This document shows positions 54,002 through 63,446 of a stretch of DNA of 64,000 bases, piece by piece. Origin of the DNA: Flammeovirgaceae bacterium SG7u.111 (GTDB lineage: Bacteria; Bacteroidota; Bacteroidia; Cytophagales; Flammeovirgaceae); contig CP139021.1 of NCBI GenBank assembly GCA_034044135.1, positions 7,600,105 to 7,664,104 of the forward strand, written 5' to 3'. The translations under genes and the position numbers were made by a program. Below the pieces are notes generated by a model. It did not search any database and was not told the origin of the DNA. It worked only from the letters and a program-made list of their open reading frames with translations. Each line of letters opens with the position of its first letter. Positions within the stretch are counted from its first letter, which is position 1.

Positions 54002-54568
54002 ATGGAGGATATAATCAAAGCCTTAGAAGCAAGTAATAAATTTGATAGCCAGTTTTTGGATCAGAGAAAAGTGTTTTTGTGGGGACCTGTGATGGACGAT
54101 TCGGCTGAAAAAATAGTAAACAGATTGCTTTACCTCGATGCCAAAGAGCCAGGAAAAGAAATTACATTTTTGATAAATAGCCCAGGTGGGGTAGTTACTT
54201 CAGGCATGGTAATTCATGATGCTATGAAGATGATCTCTTCTCCCGTTTCTACAGTTTGTATGGGAATGGCGGCATCTATGGGTTCTATTTTGCTTTCTGC
54301 TGGGGAAAAAGGCAGAAGGTTTATCTGGCCTAGTGGCAGGGTAATGATTCACCAGCCAAGCGTTGGCGGTTTGCAAGGAAGAGCCTCTGACTTAGAAATT
54401 CAGGCGAGGGAAATATTGAAAGTGAAGGAAATGGGGGCAAAGCTATTGGCAGATAATTGCGGGCAAGATTACGAAAAAGTAATGAAAGATTTTGATCGCG
54501 ACTACTGGATGAACCCAGAAGAAGCAGTGGATTATGGAATAGTTGACGGGGTTGTTGATTCTATCTAG
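54002..54568 (+). CDS. clpP: ATP-dependent Clp protease proteolytic subunit (ClpP family)
   Basis: A 188-residue serine protease subunit that forms the barrel chamber for Clp ATPases. The catalytic triad is visible: serine in [15 protein letters not shown], histidine in [11 protein letters not shown], aspartate in [18 protein letters not shown]. Length and motif order are those of ClpP. It is not next to clpX or tig as the main clpP of many bacteria is, so it may be a second copy; the main copy would then lie outside the window. A strong terminator follows at once. Confidence 0.9.
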   Translation: MEDIIKALEASNKFDSQFLDQRKVFLWGPVMDDSAEKIVNRLLYLDAKEPGKEITFLINSPGGVVTSGMVIHDAMKMISSPVSTVCMGMAASMGSILLSAGEKGRRFIWPSGRVMIHQPSVGGLQGRASDLEIQAREILKVKEMGAKLLADNCGQDYEKVMKDFDRDYWMNPEEAVDYGIVDGVVDSI

Positions 54569-54590
54569 ACAACATTCATTTCAGAATACA

Positions 54591-54625
54591 AAAAATGCTA
54601 GCCCTAAAAAAGCTAGCATTTTTTG
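54591..54625 (+). terminator. Rho-independent terminator
   Basis: Perfect stem AAAAATGCTAGC (54591-54602) and GCTAGCATTTTT (54612-54623), loop CCTAAAAAA, continuing into T-rich sequence. Confidence 0.9.
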
Positions 54626-54697
54626 TTTGTCAATCAATTTGAATTGATTGTAATACCTAATCTAGAAGGATACATTTTCTTCCAGATCAGATTTTTT

Positions 54698-57085
54698 TTA
54701 TATCCTAATTCTCAACCCGGCCAAAAAGTTGGTTCCCGCTTGTGGGTAATAGTAGTTTTGCCTTGCAGTTTCCCCACCCCATATGTAGCCATAGGTATAG
54801 CCGTTCGACTCATATTTTACATTGAAAATATTGTTGATAAGGAAAGTGAAATCTACATTTTTGAACGACTTTGAAGACAAACCGTAGCTCAAGCGAATGT
54901 CATTCACAAAGTAAGGGTCAAGTTTCCTCGTCTCCGTTGAAGTATTGTCCAAATACTGTTTGCCTACATACTTTGAGAGCAAAGTAATTTCTCCACCTTT
55001 GAAAGGCTTAAAGCTCAACTGGCTACTCCCTACCACATTTGGCGAGAAGGCAATATCTGTTTCCCCATAGTTGATTTCTTGCTGCCCACCGTTGTCATAG
55101 TCGTCAAGGTATTCTACAAATTCACCAATTTTGTTTTGGCTAAAGGTCGCATTTGCATTCCAAGTTAGTTTTTCTCCAAGCTGCACATACCACTGCAATT
55201 CCAAACCAGTTCGGTAACTCTTGTCTATATTTTGTCTTCCGTACTCGCCCACATCATTGATTTTTCCTGTCAGTACCAATTGGTTTTTGTAGTCCATGTA
55301 GTAATAATTGACTGCAATGCCCGACTTGCCAAAGCTTCTGCTGTATCCAAGTTCTACGTTATTGAGCGTTTCGTGCTTCGGACGGCTATCAGGAGTAGAT
55401 TCTGTATAGTCACTGCGGTTTGGTTCTTTGTTGCCCACGGCAAATGAGCCGTAAACTTCACTAGCCCCAAAGTAATACCTTGCCCCAACTTTAGGATTAA
55501 AGAACAATAAATCATCTGATTGGGTAACGTTGTTCAAGTCATTATCAAAACCTAAGAACTCATAGTTGATCGTTCTCACTTGCATATCGGCAAAAAGGAA
55601 AAGGTTTTCCTTTGCTTGGTAATTCGCCTTTCCGTAGAAATTAAAATCCTTTTTAGTAGCGTCATTATCATAATAGCGATGTCTGATCTCACCGTTGCTT
55701 GAGTACCTCGCCCAAATAACTTCGCCAAAGTGCTTGCCCTCGTAGAGGTTCCATCCGCCACCAAAAGTTAAGCCTAGCACAGGGCTATTGCCTAGCCTTG
55801 CATCGCTATTGTAGTCCAAAGAATAAACAAGTCCGCCAAAGTGATTATCAAGCCACCTTCTTCTTATCAGGTCGGTAGAAGTGATAGTCGTATCGCCCAA
55901 AACAACGTCGTCCAAATTGTAGCTTGCCAAGTCGTCATCGTACTTTTTCTGCTCAAAATAGCCTTTTCCTCTTGTATAGTGAGCCACAGCGTTCAAGTTC
56001 CATTTCGCTCCCAAAGCCTTGTTGTACATAAACTGGTAGTGGTCTTGGTTATAATTATCCACTTCGTTGTCATAGCCTGCAAGTTCGTTGTAGGTACGGT
56101 CACCTTCCAGTATTTTTTCTTCTGGCACACCGTTCCAAGCTTGGAAAGTTACTTCTTTACCCAAAATCACATTTCCTGTAAAAGTACCCGCTTTCGACTC
56201 GTACTTACCCGACATATAGAGCGACTTTAGATCCGAGCTAGCCTTATCAATAAAACCGTCTGAAGTGATGCGTGAAACCCTCGTGAGCATGCTGAACTTA
56301 TCGTTGATTTTGCCAGTGTTCAGTACGATATTGTTTTTCAAGGTATTGAAAGATCCATATGAATTGCTGGTTTCTGCGTAAGCAAAATCATTTGGCTGCG
56401 AAGTAGTTACGTTCACGCTGGCTCCAAAAGCACCTGCGCCGTTTACCGAAGAACCAACGCCTCTTTGGATAGAAACGTTATCCACCGTAGTGGCAAAATC
56501 GGGCATGTTTACCCAGTACACTCCTTGCGACTCCGAGTCGTTGAGTGGCACGCCGTTGAGCGTTACGTTGATACGAGTTGGGTCACTGCCTCGGATACGG
56601 ATTCCTGTGTAGCCCACACCGTTTCCAGCGTCGGAAGTAGTTACCAAAGAAGGGGTGAAGTTGAGCAAAATAGGCAAGTCTTGTCCCAAGTTATTCTTCT
56701 GAAGCTCATGCTTCGGTATATCCGTTTTGGTGATGGGATATGTTTTTTGAGAATAAACAAATGCTTCGCCGTGGTTGGTAAGTGCTACTTTTAGCTTAAT
56801 TTCTAAGCTTTTGTCACCCTCAACTGTAAACGAAGTTTCCGTGGTTTGGTAACCAACATACGAAAACACCAAGATGTATTCCCCTTTCTCAAAACCCGAT
56901 ATTTTGAACTCGCCATCGGCATCGGTGATAGTTCCCGTACGAGTTCCTTTGATCAGCACGTTAGTGCCAGGAAGTGGTGCGCCATCTTCCTCAGATACCA
57001 CTTTTCCCGAAACCGTAAAGCTTTGGGCAAATGCACTTGCTACCATTAAAAGCAGCATTCCTATAATCGTAATTTTCCTCTTCAT
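54698..57085 (-). CDS. TonB-dependent outer-membrane receptor under TPP riboswitch, predicted thiamine uptake
   Basis: A 795-residue TonB-dependent receptor. It has a signal peptide (IIGMLLLMVASAFAQ), a carboxypeptidase-regulatory-like domain (about 20-105: GKVVSEEDGAPLPGTNVLI, ADGEFKISGF), a plug domain (LPILLNFTPSLVTTSDAGNGVG, IRIRGSDPTRINVTLNGVPLND) and a 22-strand barrel with the usual aromatic C-terminus region (NFLAGLRIRI). The ATG at 57085 gives a proper signal peptide; an upstream one eight codons earlier does not. The TPP riboswitch and terminator directly upstream (57150-57265) indicate repression by thiamine pyrophosphate, so the substrate is most likely thiamine or a precursor, as for known OMP-thi receptors in Bacteroidota. 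No thi genes are adjacent. Confidence 0.92.
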   Translation of the reverse strand: MKRKITIIGMLLLMVASAFAQSFTVSGKVVSEEDGAPLPGTNVLIKGTRTGTITDADGEFKISGFEKGEYILVFSYVGYQTTETSFTVEGDKSLEIKLKVALTNHGEAFVYSQKTYPITKTDIPKHELQKNNLGQDLPILLNFTPSLVTTSDAGNGVGYTGIRIRGSDPTRINVTLNGVPLNDSESQGVYWVNMPDFATTVDNVSIQRGVGSSVNGAGAFGASVNVTTSQPNDFAYAETSNSYGSFNTLKNNIVLNTGKINDKFSMLTRVSRITSDGFIDKASSDLKSLYMSGKYESKAGTFTGNVILGKEVTFQAWNGVPEEKILEGDRTYNELAGYDNEVDNYNQDHYQFMYNKALGAKWNLNAVAHYTRGKGYFEQKKYDDDLASYNLDDVVLGDTTITSTDLIRRRWLDNHFGGLVYSLDYNSDARLGNSPVLGLTFGGGWNLYEGKHFGEVIWARYSSNGEIRHRYYDNDATKKDFNFYGKANYQAKENLFLFADMQVRTINYEFLGFDNDLNNVTQSDDLLFFNPKVGARYYFGASEVYGSFAVGNKEPNRSDYTESTPDSRPKHETLNNVELGYSRSFGKSGIAVNYYYMDYKNQLVLTGKINDVGEYGRQNIDKSYRTGLELQWYVQLGEKLTWNANATFSQNKIGEFVEYLDDYDNGGQQEINYGETDIAFSPNVVGSSQLSFKPFKGGEITLLSKYVGKQYLDNTSTETRKLDPYFVNDIRLSYGLSSKSFKNVDFTFLINNIFNVKYESNGYTYGYIWGGETARQNYYYPQAGTNFLAGLRIRI

Positions 57086-57149
57086 AGTAGTAAATGTTTG
57101 ATGAAACAAATAACTACGGAGGAGAAAAACCCTTTAAACCTTAAGATTT

Positions 57150-57194
57150 GAAGAAAAACCAGCACTGCTTAGATGTGAAACAATGAGCAGTGCT
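57150..57194 (-). terminator. Expression-platform terminator of the TPP riboswitch
   Basis: On the minus strand, AGCACTGCT and AGCAGTGCT (57186-57194 and 57161-57169) form a perfect 9-bp stem followed by GGTTTTTCTTC. It lies between the aptamer and the receptor start, so binding of TPP would be expected to favour this hairpin and stop transcription. Confidence 0.8.
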
Positions 57195-57268
57195 CTCTCC
57201 CTACGCCAGCATTACCTGGATCAGGTTCATTGGGTATAATCTCAGCCTGTGATAGGCACCCCGTAAAA
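57195..57268 (-). promoter_or_regulatory. TPP (thiamine pyrophosphate) riboswitch, THI element
   Basis: On the minus strand the sequence contains GGGGTGCC, CTGAGATTATACCC, the invariant GAACCTGATCCAGGTAATG and GCTGGCGTAGGGAGAG, in the normal order and spacing of the TPP aptamer (P2-P5). It is followed by the terminator hairpin and the TonB receptor gene. This is one of the most conserved RNA motifs known, so the identification is firm. Confidence 0.96.
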
Positions 57269-57331
57269 TGAGCTGCAAAGGTAGGAAGGTAATTGGAAAG
57301 TAAAAAGAAATGCTTCTTTTTGAGTAAAAGA

Positions 57332-58759
57332 CTATAGCGAAGCGGAATAGTAAATGAAGAAATTTGTTTCGCCAAAGGAGTTGATCGAATATTCAATTCG
57401 GAAAACAGAGTCGTAAAAACTGACAATATCAACACCTAGCCCACCACCGTAAAGGGGTTTGTTGGAAAGCCTGCTGTTTTCTATTTCCACCAGTGAATTG
57501 TGTACATACCCGGCATCTAGATTAGTTTTGAGGTAAATAGCATAGGGAATGGTGGAAAACTGTTTTACAGGCAATATTTTATTAATGGAAGCCTTTCCCG
57601 AAAGCATTTCCCACCTAAAAGTATTTTTAACAAGTCCATAATGCTGCCCTTCTATCACGTAAAGGTCAAACCCTCGCACAAATTGCTGATTATAGCCAAG
57701 TCCCCTCAGTTGGTTATAGGGCTGGACTTCCGGATAGGAGGTTTTGCCAGCTATTCCACTTGCGAGGTAAAACTTTTTCCCTAGCTCAATGAACTTAGAA
57801 AAACTACCTTTTAAGATGATCATGTTGAGATCATCGTAGATGCCAAGCCCTTTTTTCTTTATTTCAAAGGTGGAATAAAGCCCTTTGAGTGGGTAGGATG
57901 AGTTGTTCCGGAGGTCTCGTGCAAAAGAATAGGTGAGTTCGAAAAAAGATTGTTGGGTATCGCCATTGAGGAAATAATCTGGATTAAGTACGGCTACCGA
58001 ATCGTCGATCTCATATTTTTTGAACCCAAGCGAAAGATTGTGTGAATTATAAAAGTGACTTCGCTGACTGATCCCGATGCCTCCATCCCATCTCCTAATC
58101 AATATTCTATCGCTGGCGGAGGCGTAATCCAATTTGTTGTCGGTGCTTTTAAAGGCTACGTCTTGGTTTTGGGAAATACCTACACTAAAAGACATTCCCC
58201 GTGTTTGTTTTTTATTGATAAAAGGAAGCGTGTATTCAAAAATAAGTGTCTTGGTGAAGCCAAATAGGACATTCATTTTTAAAAATTCTCTCCTGCCCCT
58301 AAAGTTTCGGTGGTTAAACTTTATACCGTATTCTAGCCTAGATAAATCCGCCCCCCTTTCTTTCCACCATTCGTTGAAGTTTCGGTCGGCAAAGTCTACC
58401 AAAGGGACTGCTAGTAAGTACCAGCGTTCTATTACTTCAATTACCACAACCACGTTGGTGGTATCTACTATGTAAGGTGTAAATTCTACGGTAACAAATA
58501 GCTCAGTATTGAATACTCTGTTCCGTTCTTTTTCAAGATAAGCATCGATTGTTTGCTGGGGAATGAGGCTGCCCTCTTTGAAGCTCAGTTCACGAAGGAT
58601 AATTTTATCCTTCGTTGTTTTGTTGCCAATAAGTACAATATCTGTGACCCTAAGGCTGTCTTCAGCTATATCTTCAGGCTGAGCCATTACAAAGAATTGC
58701 TGTAAAATTAGGACAAGCAGTAAGCCAAAAAATAAGGTCGCATTTCTTCCTTTCAACAT
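57332..58759 (-). CDS. BamA/TamA (Omp85)-like outer-membrane protein with one POTRA domain
   Basis: A 475-residue exported protein. It has a signal peptide (ATLFFGLLLVLILQQFFVMAQ), a single POTRA-like domain (about residues 35-115: VTDIVLIGNKTTKDKIILRELSF, YLEKERNRVFNTELFVTVEF, VVVVIEVIERWYL), then a barrel with strands such as FGFTKTLIFEYTLPF and the L6-like motif LRGLGYNQQFVRGFD. It is shorter than BamA (five POTRAs) and TamA (three), and resembles the small one-POTRA barrels of Bacteroidota. Likely role is insertion or export of a specific outer-membrane protein or lipid, but no partner is visible. Confidence 0.85.
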   Translation of the reverse strand: MLKGRNATLFFGLLLVLILQQFFVMAQPEDIAEDSLRVTDIVLIGNKTTKDKIILRELSFKEGSLIPQQTIDAYLEKERNRVFNTELFVTVEFTPYIVDTTNVVVVIEVIERWYLLAVPLVDFADRNFNEWWKERGADLSRLEYGIKFNHRNFRGRREFLKMNVLFGFTKTLIFEYTLPFINKKQTRGMSFSVGISQNQDVAFKSTDNKLDYASASDRILIRRWDGGIGISQRSHFYNSHNLSLGFKKYEIDDSVAVLNPDYFLNGDTQQSFFELTYSFARDLRNNSSYPLKGLYSTFEIKKKGLGIYDDLNMIILKGSFSKFIELGKKFYLASGIAGKTSYPEVQPYNQLRGLGYNQQFVRGFDLYVIEGQHYGLVKNTFRWEMLSGKASINKILPVKQFSTIPYAIYLKTNLDAGYVHNSLVEIENSRLSNKPLYGGGLGVDIVSFYDSVFRIEYSINSFGETNFFIYYSASL

Positions 58760-58951
58760 GTATTTAACTTCTTTTCTCGCTTACAACTAGCTGCTGAATA
58801 AAATGATTTGTTTATTATCTAAAAAATGGATTGGGCTAAATTAAAAGTATCATATATACTGATTTAGTAAAAGTATAACCAGATTATATATTTACAAAGA
58901 CCCACTTATTAAGGTTTAGGGAAGTTTGTTTAAGTATTAATTCTTTAAGAG

Positions 58952-59425
58952 TTAAAGTGATATTTCAGATAATACTTCTTTAATAGTTTCGGTTTCGTAA
59001 CCCTTCCCCATTGCATATTTGAATAGTTTATCTTTTTTGGCAAAACTATTAGATGCATTTACAGTCTCACTTTTTTCCAATAATAGTTCTTTCAGTACGG
59101 TCTTGTATTCGTTTTCGTCTATTTGCTTCATCGCCAGCCTTATATTCCCGCTAGTGATTGCTTTTTGAAGTAGAGCATATTCAATTTTTTTTCTGCCCCA
59201 CTTTTTATAATTGAATTTTCCTCTTACAAAAGCTTCAGCAAAGCGCCGTTCATTTAAAAAGTTTTCGGTGATGAGTTCTGTAATAACCCAGTTTACATCG
59301 TCGGTATTGAGCCCCATTCCGTAAAGCTTGTCTTTTACTTCTTTGTGGCAGCGCTCTTGGTAGGCACAAAAGGAGGCTGCCTTCACAAGAGCATCTTTGG
59401 CGCTGATATATTTTTTAAATGCCAT
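58952..59425 (-). CDS. recX: Regulatory protein RecX
   Basis: A 157-residue helical protein with the three-helix repeat pattern of RecX (ALVKAASFCAYQERCHKEVKDKL, then NFLNERRFAEAFVRGKFNYKKWGRKKIEYAL). RecX binds RecA filaments and limits their growth or activity. The RFA-x-A-F-V-R-x-K-x-x-x-x-x-G motif is diagnostic. recA is not adjacent, which is common. It is followed by 190 bases before the BamA-like gene on the same strand. Confidence 0.9.
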   Translation of the reverse strand: MAFKKYISAKDALVKAASFCAYQERCHKEVKDKLYGMGLNTDDVNWVITELITENFLNERRFAEAFVRGKFNYKKWGRKKIEYALLQKAITSGNIRLAMKQIDENEYKTVLKELLLEKSETVNASNSFAKKDKLFKYAMGKGYETETIKEVLSEISL

Positions 59426-59554
59426 TCAGTTATTTTTTTGTCTTGGAAGCTGTTTTTAAATATAATTCCCAAACAGCTTCTTGGTGATAGAGAGCTATTC
59501 TTCTAACCAATAGGGTTTGAAGAAGCTACATTGTTGGGTATTGAACAAAAAAAT

Positions 59555-59590
59555 CCCCGTCCAAATTCATGATTGAAAAACTGGACGGGG
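59555..59590 (-). terminator. Rho-independent terminator of the TPR gene
   Basis: Stem CCCCGTCCA (59555-59563) and TGGACGGGG (59582-59590) with an 18-base loop; on the minus strand it is followed by a run of T. It lies 30 bases beyond the stop of the gene at 59621. Confidence 0.85.
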
Positions 59591-59620
59591 AACCAAGATG
59601 GTAAAAAATGTCGACTTAAT

Positions 59621-60331
59621 CTATTCTGCCAACATAGACATATATTTTTTAGCTTTTGAAGCTTCTACACTACTTTCGTATTCATCAAGAATTTTCTGAT
59701 AAGCTTCTTTAGCTGCTTCGTTGTTGCCATTTTCTTCATAGGCAAAAGCTAATTTCAAGATGTAAGCTGGAGTGAACTGCTCATTTGGATAATACGAAAT
59801 AGCTTTTTCGTACTGGCTTATTGCACTTCCAATCTCTCCTTTCTCAAAGTATGCATCGCCAATTAGACTGTATGCTCTTGCTTGTACGAGATAATCGTTA
59901 GCACTAAAGCTTTCAAGAGCTGAAATAGCTTGGTCATATTCTCCTTTTTTAAGGTGAATTACACCTGCATAAAACCCTGCAAGGTCTCCACCTGCAGTAG
60001 AACTATAGTTGTTAGCTATTGCCGCAAAACCATCTGTGTAGTTTCCGTCACCGTCCAATGCTTTGCCCAAAGAGTCTTTGTCCCAATAAAATTGAGAGGG
60101 AAATAGCTGAGTTTGAGCTGCTATCTCGTCTTGCTGCTTTTGATATTTGAAATAAAATACCCCTGCAATTATCAAGATAACTACTACGAAGGCGCCTATA
60201 AGGACGTTTTTGTTTTTCTCCGCTAGTTCTTGCGTTTTGCTTATTTCCTCCTGAAGTGCTTCTGCACTTTCCAACACGCTCTCGTGTTGAGGAGTAGAAT
60301 CTTGCTGCTGTTTCTTCACTTTCTTTGCCAT
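59621..60331 (-). CDS. TPR-repeat membrane protein (YfgM/BamD-like layout)
   Basis: A 236-residue protein with a charged N-terminus, a single membrane span (VLIGAFVVVILIIAGVFYF, about residues 44-62) and three to four extracytoplasmic TPR repeats (AGFYAGVIHLKKGEYDQAI, YSLIGDAYFEKGEIGSAISQYEKAI, ILKLAFAYEENGNNEAAKEAY). The topology resembles YfgM of the periplasmic chaperone network and the BamD-type TPR lipoproteins. It probably scaffolds protein complexes at the membrane. Own terminator; 145 bases separate it from pdhA upstream. Confidence 0.82.
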   Translation of the reverse strand: MAKKVKKQQQDSTPQHESVLESAEALQEEISKTQELAEKNKNVLIGAFVVVILIIAGVFYFKYQKQQDEIAAQTQLFPSQFYWDKDSLGKALDGDGNYTDGFAAIANNYSSTAGGDLAGFYAGVIHLKKGEYDQAISALESFSANDYLVQARAYSLIGDAYFEKGEIGSAISQYEKAISYYPNEQFTPAYILKLAFAYEENGNNEAAKEAYQKILDEYESSVEASKAKKYMSMLAE

Positions 60332-60421
60332 TGCTTATTCAATTAAGGCTGCAAATTTATAACAATTTCTTTGTTTTTTATAAAAAAGCGTCGATGTTAA
60401 TCTTCTCATTTATAAAAAATT

Positions 60422-60456
60422 AAGGCTACCACCACTATGGGAGGTAGCCTTTTTTA
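60422..60456 (-). terminator. Rho-independent terminator of pdhA
   Basis: Stem AAGGCTACC (60422-60430) and GGTAGCCTT (60443-60451) with T/A runs on both sides, 20 bases beyond the pdhA stop. Confidence 0.82.
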
Positions 60457-60475
60457 ACCTTAAGGTGTATCTAAC

Positions 60476-61501
60476 TTACGATTCAGGGTTAAACGGGTAG
60501 TCTTCCTGCTCGTAAATATCTTTATAGATTTCCTCAGCTGGAGGGAATGGAGATTCTTCAGCGAACTTCACTGTTTCCAATACTCTAGCCTTTATTTTCT
60601 TATCAATTTCCTTGGTTTCTTCCTCTGTGTAGATCCCAAGCTCTATTACCTTTGCTTTTGCTTGCTCTACTGGGTCAAGCTTTTTGTATGAAGCAACTTC
60701 TTCTTTGGTTCTATACTTAGCAGGGTCAGACATTGAGTGGCCTTTGTAGCGATAAGTACGGAATTCGAGCAAGTGAGGACCGTTTCCTGCTCTAACACCT
60801 TCGGCAGCTTCGGCAACAGCTTTATGTACTTCTTCTACGTTCATGGCATCAACAGCCTTCGATGGCATATCGTAAGAAAGGCCAAGTTGGTAAAGCTCAG
60901 TTACGTTTGAAGTACGCTGAACAGAAGTACCCATAGCATAGCCGTTGTTTTCAATAACGAAAATAACAGGAAGTTTCCATAGCATAGCCATGTTGAAAGC
61001 TTCGTGCAATGCACCTTGCCTTACAGCACCATCACCCATATAGCAAACACATAGGTTGTCAGTACCCTTGTACTTCTCGGCGAAGGCAATACCTGCACCA
61101 AGTGGAATTTGCCCACCAACAATACCATGGCCACCGTAGAAGCCATTTTCTTTGTCGAACATGTGCATAGAACCGCCTTTGCCTTTAGACACACCAGTGA
61201 TCCTGCCATAAAGCTCGGCCATGATCGCTTTCGGATCTGTGCCTAGCGCTAGTGGATGACCGTGGTCACGATAAGCGGTGATGTATTTGTCGCCTTTTTT
61301 AAGGGCACTAACTGCTCCCGATGCACAAGCTTCTTGCCCTATATACAAGTGGCAAAACCCTTTGATTTTTTGTTGTCCATAAAGTTGTCCCGCTTTTTCT
61401 TCGAAGCGTCTTATCAACAACATGTTCTCAAACCAATATTTATAGGTTTCTACGGGGAATTCCAAGTCTTTAGATTCTTTGATTTTTTCTCCTGTACTCA
61501 T
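60476..61501 (-). CDS. pdhA: Pyruvate dehydrogenase E1 component subunit alpha
   Basis: A 341-residue thiamine-pyrophosphate-dependent subunit that decarboxylates pyruvate and passes the acetyl group to lipoyl-E2. The TPP/magnesium motif is GDGAVRQGALHEAFNMAMLW followed by the paired ENNGYAMGT (G-D-G ... N-N). GFCHLYIGQEACASG and the phosphorylation-loop segment YRYKGHSMSDPAKYRTKEE are typical of alpha chains. Its partner E1-beta (pdhB) is not adjacent, a split arrangement common in Bacteroidota. It depends on TPP, as does the riboswitch at 57195, but the two are not linked by sequence. Confidence 0.94.
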   Translation of the reverse strand: MSTGEKIKESKDLEFPVETYKYWFENMLLIRRFEEKAGQLYGQQKIKGFCHLYIGQEACASGAVSALKKGDKYITAYRDHGHPLALGTDPKAIMAELYGRITGVSKGKGGSMHMFDKENGFYGGHGIVGGQIPLGAGIAFAEKYKGTDNLCVCYMGDGAVRQGALHEAFNMAMLWKLPVIFVIENNGYAMGTSVQRTSNVTELYQLGLSYDMPSKAVDAMNVEEVHKAVAEAAEGVRAGNGPHLLEFRTYRYKGHSMSDPAKYRTKEEVASYKKLDPVEQAKAKVIELGIYTEEETKEIDKKIKARVLETVKFAEESPFPPAEEIYKDIYEQEDYPFNPES

Positions 61502-61697
61502 CTGCAGAATTATATTTTAATTTTTTGTGATTTCAAAATATTTGCAAAATTGTTAAATCTTGGTCAAAAGATGATAATATCTCAACAATATTAGCTTATT
61601 TTTCACAAAATATTTAATAACACAACAGTTTAGCCCTAACAGACTGTCATAAATAGATGTTTTTATAAAAGGCTAAGCTGTTTTGAACCTGTAGATT

Positions 61698-62375
61698 ATG
61701 AATAAATATGCTGTGATAGTGGCAGGAGGAAGGGGAAGCCGGATGAAAAATATAGTTCCCAAGCAGTTTTTGATGGTCAAAAATATTCCGGTACTCATGC
61801 ATACGCTCACCCGCTATCATGATGCCGACCCCGATATCCAGCTCATAGTGGTGCTTCCTAGGTATGAGCAAGAAACGTGGCGTAAACTGAAACTTTCCAA
61901 TGGTTTTAATATTCCGCATAGAATAGTAGAAGGAGGAAAATCTAGGTTTCAATCGGTAAAAAATGGTTTGAATGTAATATCTGAAAATGATGCCCTAGTG
62001 GCCATCCACGATGGAGTGAGACCGTTCACCAGCGTAGAAACTATTATTAATTCCTACAATGTGGCCGCAAAAAAAGGCAATGCAGTGGCTGCTGTGGCAC
62101 TTAAAGATTCTATTCGGGAAGTGAAAGATGGTAAAACGATTGCTAGGGATAGAGAAACATTTAGGCTTATCCAAACTCCGCAGACTTTTCAGGTAAAGCT
62201 GATTAAAGACGCTTTTGAAGCAGAAGAAAAACCTTCTTTTACGGATGATGCTAGCGTAGCTGAACATGCTGGGCATACCATCAACCTAATAGAAGGGTCT
62301 TATGAGAATTTCAAAATAACAACTCCAGAAGACCTTATTCTGGCAGAGGCGATTGTGAAGCGGAAAATTGTATAA
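61698..62375 (+). CDS. ispD: 2-C-methyl-D-erythritol 4-phosphate cytidylyltransferase (IspD)
   Basis: A 225-residue enzyme of the non-mevalonate isoprenoid pathway that joins CTP to methylerythritol phosphate. It has the N-terminal AGGRGSRMKN nucleotide motif, the acidic AIHDGVRPF, then VAAVALKDSIREV and RLIQTPQTF, LTDD-like FTDDASVAE and C-terminal FKITTPEDL, all family signatures in order. It is convergent with the CotH-like gene (nine bases between stops) and divergent from pdhA over 196 AT-rich bases that hold both promoters. Confidence 0.95.
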   Translation: MNKYAVIVAGGRGSRMKNIVPKQFLMVKNIPVLMHTLTRYHDADPDIQLIVVLPRYEQETWRKLKLSNGFNIPHRIVEGGKSRFQSVKNGLNVISENDALVAIHDGVRPFTSVETIINSYNVAAKKGNAVAAVALKDSIREVKDGKTIARDRETFRLIQTPQTFQVKLIKDAFEAEEKPSFTDDASVAEHAGHTINLIEGSYENFKITTPEDLILAEAIVKRKIV

Positions 62376-62384
62376 TGGAAATAG

Positions 62385-63446
62385 TTATTTGGTTTCGCCA
62401 ATGCAGTTGTTTTGGATAGTCTCGAAGAAGCTGTCTTGATTGGCAAGGATTGCATAAAACTCGTCTAAATAGGTTGTCATCTCTGTTTTACTTTCCGCTG
62501 TAAGCCCTTCCCCATTGTTTATCAATTCATAAAAATCGCTCTTGAAGCTAAGCATATCTTCAAAGGCTAAGTCATAGTATTCACGATCGAGGCATACTCC
62601 TCTGAACACTCGCTCTCTTACGCTGCTAATGTTCAATATTTTGTCGGGTTTGGCATAAATGGTATTTACGAATCCTGTATAATCAAAGTCATAAGGAACG
62701 GCTGTGGGGTATTGCATCACATGATTGTTTTCCTTTATCAATTTTATGTTATGAAGGCCCGGTACATACCAATCTGTATTACCAATCATATATTGGAATA
62801 CCGAGAGCATTGCTAGGCGTTGCGGTTCTATTTGCGCTGTTGCTATATTCTCTCTTTTTATGAGAAGGGCACTGTTCCGTTCGGCCACTTGGTCTTGGTC
62901 CTCAATTACGAAGCTATATTTTGTACTAGGCTTAAGCTTCTCCCCAGTGTCTATGTACTTCATTTTGATGAGCCTAACTCTAAAGCTCATATCTGTGAGC
63001 AGGTTGTACATCTTATAAATGATGTATTCCTTCAAAATATATTGTTCAAAAAGGTTTTGCCGCTTACAGTTGGTCACAAGCTTCAAGCTATTTAATGACT
63101 TGATGTTGGGGTTATCAAATTTTGTGTATTTAAAATTTAGTTTTAACGGAGGGAAGTTGCAATATTTTAGCCTGAAAGCCCCTCTAGGCTTTACCCTTAT
63201 CTCTTTGGTTACTTCTTCATCCTCTCGCATAAAAATAATTTTAGCAGGCTGGTATTCGTCTTTGTATTTATTTTTTAGGAGGTGTTTGAAGTCAGTTTTC
63301 AACGTAATTTCAAGTGTAGTTTGATTGTCAAACAAATCGTATTTTTCTGCTTTTTGTTTTGTTTCCTTTTCCTTTGGTTCTTGTGCAAAAATAGTTGGGC
63401 TAACTAGCAATAGAATGAATACGGACAAATGAGGTAATGCTTTCAT
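62385..63446 (-). CDS. Exported CotH-kinase-like hypothetical protein
   Basis: A 353-residue exported protein with signal peptide (LSVFILLLVSPTIFAQ). The mature sequence has a basic, aromatic-rich N-region (VKPRGAFRLKYCNFPPLKLNF), a helical core (LKEYIIYKMYNLLTDMSFRVRLI), and motif-like stretches MIGNTDWYVPGLHNIKLI and VPYDFDYTGFVN. The NTDW...HN-x-K-h and PYDFD arrangement resembles the CotH atypical-kinase fold, whose N-x-D-x-x-x-x-N and D-x-D sites bind ATP and metal. Conserved in Bacteroidota without a known role. Family assignment is by pattern only. Confidence 0.6.
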   Translation of the reverse strand: MKALPHLSVFILLLVSPTIFAQEPKEKETKQKAEKYDLFDNQTTLEITLKTDFKHLLKNKYKDEYQPAKIIFMREDEEVTKEIRVKPRGAFRLKYCNFPPLKLNFKYTKFDNPNIKSLNSLKLVTNCKRQNLFEQYILKEYIIYKMYNLLTDMSFRVRLIKMKYIDTGEKLKPSTKYSFVIEDQDQVAERNSALLIKRENIATAQIEPQRLAMLSVFQYMIGNTDWYVPGLHNIKLIKENNHVMQYPTAVPYDFDYTGFVNTIYAKPDKILNISSVRERVFRGVCLDREYYDLAFEDMLSFKSDFYELINNGEGLTAESKTEMTTYLDEFYAILANQDSFFETIQNNCIGETK

